In this document: positions 60,485-64,000 of the stretch, piece by piece
Layout of the letters: each line of letters starts with the position of its first letter
Position numbering within the stretch: the first letter of the stretch is position 1
Assembly (NCBI GenBank): GCA_026874595.1
Contig: CM049314.1
Coordinates: forward strand, 2,753,318-2,817,317
Origin: Sipunculus nudus
Lineage: Eukaryota > Annelida > Sipuncula > Golfingiida > Sipunculidae
Length of the DNA: 64,000 nucleotides
Direction: 5' to 3'
Notes under the pieces: generated by a model
Told to the model about the DNA's origin: nothing
The model's input: only the letters and a program-made list of their open reading frames with translations
The model's database searches: none
Translations under genes and position numbers: made by a program

Positions 60485-60763
60485 TATACAAGGGAAATAT
60501 TAAAATGTTGATTTCCTGCATTTCTTTCATATTTTCCAACGAAGTTAAATTGTGAAAATGCGTAAGTTTTGCCTCACTAATGCTCAAGTTCGATTTATTT
60601 ACTCGACGCTGGATAGCTGTACCTTTTGTTTCACCACAACAGTAGGTAGTGTCTTTATTGAGAAATAAATGTGCCAAGGTTAATTTTAATAATTGAAAAG
60701 CATGTCCCATCAGGAGTTGTGAGGCGAAAAGGTGTGGTATCAAACTACAAGATACTTTAGGAA

Positions 60764-60926
60764 ACCACATAAGATTCTTTTGTAAGCATCGTATGGTTCA
60801 TAAGTAAGCCACATAAGATTTTTATGTAAGCCTTGTAAGATTCTTTTGTAGGCCCCATTAAATTCGTCTGTGAGCAAAAAAATTTGTTGCTAAGCCCCCT
60901 GAGATTCTTTTGTAAGCCACGTGAAT
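60764..60926. repeat. 22-bp degenerate tandem repeat, about 7 copies
   Basis: Units GCCACATAAGATTTTTATGT, GCCTTGTAAGATTCTTTTGT, GCCCCCTGAGATTCTTTTGT and so on, each closed by AA or AG, spaced about 22 bp. Confidence 0.75.
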
Positions 60927-61304
60927 ACTTGCGTGCACAGACACCCGTCTCATAGTTTTGAATTAAAAAAGTGTATAGTATGTAATTTACAGCGTTGGTG
61001 TAATCATCAGGGTTTGTTATATTTGTCATCAAAGTCTTGTTGACACATATGAAAACGTCGATTTTCTAAAAAATTCTTGTGCATAGTTCAAACAACATTT
61101 TGTATTTCCTTTATAATAAATAGCTGTGACTTTCCATTTTGTCTGTTCTTTATTAAGTTTGTCCACATTCGAGCCGCGAATACACAACTCGGTAGGCTGA
61201 TAAGCCTGTACTTAAATCGTGACATATTAACTGCCAAATTACATTCATGTCATCAGTTTCTCAACTGATATCTCGTCTAGTGTTCTGAAATGTGTTGTGT
61301 TCAA

Positions 61305-61640
61305 TGTGTCCCTTGACCAACACCACCACCCTACTCGGTTCATTGTGTCCCCCTCACCAACACTCCCGCCCTATTGTATTCATTGCGTCCTCTCACCAAC
61401 ATGCCGCCCTATTGTGTTTCTTGCGTCCCCTTCACCAACACCCCGCCCTATTGGGTTCATTGCGTCCCCTTCACCAACGCCCTCGCCCTATTGTGTTCAT
61501 TATGCCCCCCACCTCCCCCCCCCCCCCCAACAGTCCCGCCCTATTGTGTTCATTTTGTCCCCCTCACCAACACCCCCGCCATTCTGTGTTCATTGTGTCC
61601 CCTTCACCAACGACCCCGCACTATTGTGTTCAGCCCCATT
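61305..61640. repeat. ~39-bp C-rich minisatellite, about 9 copies
   Basis: Units around CCCTATTGTGTTCATTGCGT then CCCCTTCACCAACACCC, with a poly-C expansion at about 61506-61528. It produces open frames in all three plus-strand frames (peptides rich in Pro/Ser/His), a repeat artefact. Confidence 0.9.
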
Positions 61641-61959
61641 GTCTGCCGGAATACTAGAATTATTCTAACTTTTCACTCTTGAAGAAGTGTAACATTTCCC
61701 CCTAAAATTTGACACGCCAGATGTTTCCACCTTGTTCTGAGACGAGTTCGAAAACTGGTGATCTTTAATCTTGATCTTCAGTGTCTAAGTAGACACAATT
61801 TAGGACAGTTTTGAACCTCATAATTTAAAAGTATTGCATATTTATTTCATGAATTCCTGGAGAATTCCGAAACTGATATTGAACTTTAAGGTAAAATCAG
61901 TGGAAATTAAGGATATTTATGAACCCATTATGTATTTAATTACTGGCCAAACGTTTCAA

Positions 61960-62236
61960 ATCACACCTCCCATCTCACAGGGACTTCTTACTTGATAATA
62001 GGTATAGAATCCTGAAGATTTTGAGTTCACAAGGTGAAAGGTCAAGATCACAGGGTCCACTTCTACAGGTAGACATTGTAAATGCATTTAATGCCAAAAT
62101 TTACCAAACCATCCCTTTTTTACCTACCGGTATAGGAGAAGAACCAATTTTTTTGGGGTCACAAGGTCAAGGGCCAAGGTAACAGGACCTTCATTCAGCA
62201 ATCAGCTGAGCACCGGTACCACTGGGTCCTTTTTTT
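61960..62236 (+). mobile_element. Right-end fragment of the AGGTCA-core hairpin family
   Basis: Two core units with GAGTTCACAAGGTGAAAGGT and GGGGTCACAAGGTCAAGGGC, then the family end ATCAGCTGAGCACCGGTACC then ACTGGGTCC. The left end is missing. Confidence 0.55.
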
Positions 62237-64000
62237 ACACTAATTCTGTTGCTTCGCCGGGACACCTAAGATAAATTGGGATTATATCAATAAACGATCT
62301 GTGCACAGAAATACAGACAGCTTTATAATCGGTGTAAAGGCAAGAAGAAGCGCATAGCGCCATTTAACTTTTCCCTTCGGAAATTATAGAGACTCAAGAG
62401 AATCAGAAACCCACGAACCGCATCGCCCTGTAAAGCTCGTTGAGCAAAAGCATAGGCCCCAATACACGCAGGGAGTGGTGAAACCACATTTTCCAGCCAG
62501 ACGCATTTTTTATTTGTTTTACTCTTTTGAGTACATGATCCTGGATTCGTACAATTCAAACATCTTGTCATTTGGTTAATATATAACCAGGAGCGGCCAT
62601 CTAGCTTAATCCCAGATGGGTCGAACCCGAATTTATGATATTTAGCCTGATATTTGTTGATCCTAAATCCAAGAACTAAGACACACGCATGAGCTGATTC
62701 AGGGTCCGCGTGTACTTGTCAAAGTTTTTTTTTTCGTCGACGCAAAAATCATCATAAATATTTGGAAGAGCTTGGTAATAAATAATACGTCTTACAACCC
62801 GTTTAACTGCAACAAAAACGTAATAGTTGGGAACAATAAATTTCAGCTGAATCCTCTCGGTGTAGTGTAACCTCTTCATATGCATACGAAAAATAGCACA
62901 TCTGCTACTGAATGTATACATATAGAGTACTGCATTAGTTGGTGTTTGAATATGCTTTACTACTGTAACAAAAATGAATAATAGGATAATCTAAGATTAT
63001 TTACAGGAACAGTATTTAGGTTCAGAGACAATCGAGGGGAACCTTTGTTTACGATTTATTACTTGTCATTGTCCAGATCTTCCTGGTTTGTAATATAGTT
63101 TTATATAATTTTCAATTTCAGCTGATCTTCTTATATCAATCGGTTGTTCCATGCTGCCCTAATAAGGCAAAAGGCAGTAAGTGCTCTACAGATGGTTTTG
63201 AGTAATTGCCCTTTAAAGTGTTTTTAAGTGTCCCATTAAGGCCATTATCAGCAGGTACCGAACTTTATATTTTATATGTACGATATTATAGCAGTATTTA
63301 ACTTTTTACTGGAGGAAGCATTCTAGCCAGTTGTTTTTCAAATATTGCGAGAACTGTCTTTTACCTCGTTACTGCAGAAGCGATAATATATTCTCTCGCA
63401 AAGGCAAAAAGCAGTAACTGCACAGTCGATGATTCTGAATTTGAATAATAACCCTTTCCAAGTGATTTAAGAGTCACATCACATCATTAACACTAAAAAT
63501 TTCCAGACTGACGTGAAATCACCTTAAAACCATGGCCACAACCTCACAAAATGCAATTTTAAGCCAAAATTTTGGTAATATTTTGCGATAACTTGTAAAC
63601 AAAATAACGAATAATAAAATTAGATCACAGATGCGCACCTGCATAGGGATTTTAACTAATACAAGTAGATGTCTTTTCCTATGGGCATTTTGTGTAAAAT
63701 AATCAATAATATTTTTCCTATATGAGTGGATTTATTTTGATTTTTGTAATTGTACCATCTCTTACATGATCATCAACCAGAACTTGAAAAATGAAGTTAG
63801 TCTATGTTTTAATAATGACACAAATGTCTCTTAATGTTTCCTCTCAGACCATTATTTAATATATTTATAGCACTGAAATCGACCAGAACAGTCAACAATT
63901 CTTTGAGCAAATAATAACATTGTTTCAAGAATGAAGATAATATTGATAATAAACACTAGGACATGATTATAGAAATATGAACTAAGACTGTACTAGCTAC
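62237..64000. other. No gene established
   Basis: A minus-strand open frame at 62571-62323 (MTRCLNCTNPGSC...) has several cysteines but no recognised domain or supporting splice partner. The remainder is AT-rich and featureless. Confidence 0.3.

Noticed and set aside
61292-61682. Three overlapping plus-strand open frames of 100-123 codons rich in Pro/His/Ser
   Set aside because: They are three readings of one ~39-bp minisatellite. A repeat with a period divisible by three and no stops opens every frame. There is no start context or domain.
62323-62571. Minus-strand 82-codon frame with several cysteines
   Set aside because: The Cys pattern does not match a known zinc or secreted domain, and no partner exon was found. 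Left as unassigned.

Overview
The window is eukaryotic, AT-rich, intron-containing DNA. It most likely comes from a mollusc, and probably a bivalve. That is an inference from dispersed elements with GTCC/ACGG microsatellite cores and AGCTCAGCTGA hairpin ends, from tRNA-headed SINEs, from many (TA)n tracts, and from the two gene families present. A 500-base assembly gap lies at 27805-28304.

Two genes can be read exon by exon with matching splice phases. (1) Minus strand, 7424 to 1974: a complete five-exon SLC16/monocarboxylate-transporter-like gene of 425 codons. (2) Plus strand, 37319 to 57933: a seven-exon interleukin-1-receptor-like gene of 603 codons, with a signal peptide, two Ig domains, one membrane helix, a cytoplasmic TIR domain and a polar tail. 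All four introns of the transporter are phase 1, as are five of the six in the receptor. The exception splits the second Ig domain in phase 2. A third, weak gene candidate is a minus-strand terminal exon at 23171-23343 ending in a hydrophobic tail, with a possible small partner exon at 24918-24945.

The rest is repeats. 1-8000 holds a LINE 3' remnant, a 52-bp minisatellite, the transporter, and a SINE split by a MITE. 8000-27800 holds a TTAA-flanked MITE, a tandem-core element (9031-10222), minisatellites, a SINE, and a ~250-bp repeat with a perfect palindrome. 28300-37300 holds a large hairpin-ended element (29271-32449) and two SINE copies. 37300-58000 is the receptor gene, whose introns carry three minisatellites and several hairpin-ended elements. 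58000-64000 is 3' flank with short tandem arrays.

The most unusual feature is in the receptor gene. Two introns begin with long minisatellites (about 47 copies of 50 bp, about 74 copies of 61 bp). In each, the repeat unit is a copy of the exon end plus its 5' splice site, so the genuine donor is the first in a long series of near-identical donors. Failure to use the second donor gives an immediate in-frame stop and a membrane receptor without its TIR domain. The receptor's coding tail also contains an AGGTCA cluster identical in arrangement to one in transposable elements nearby.
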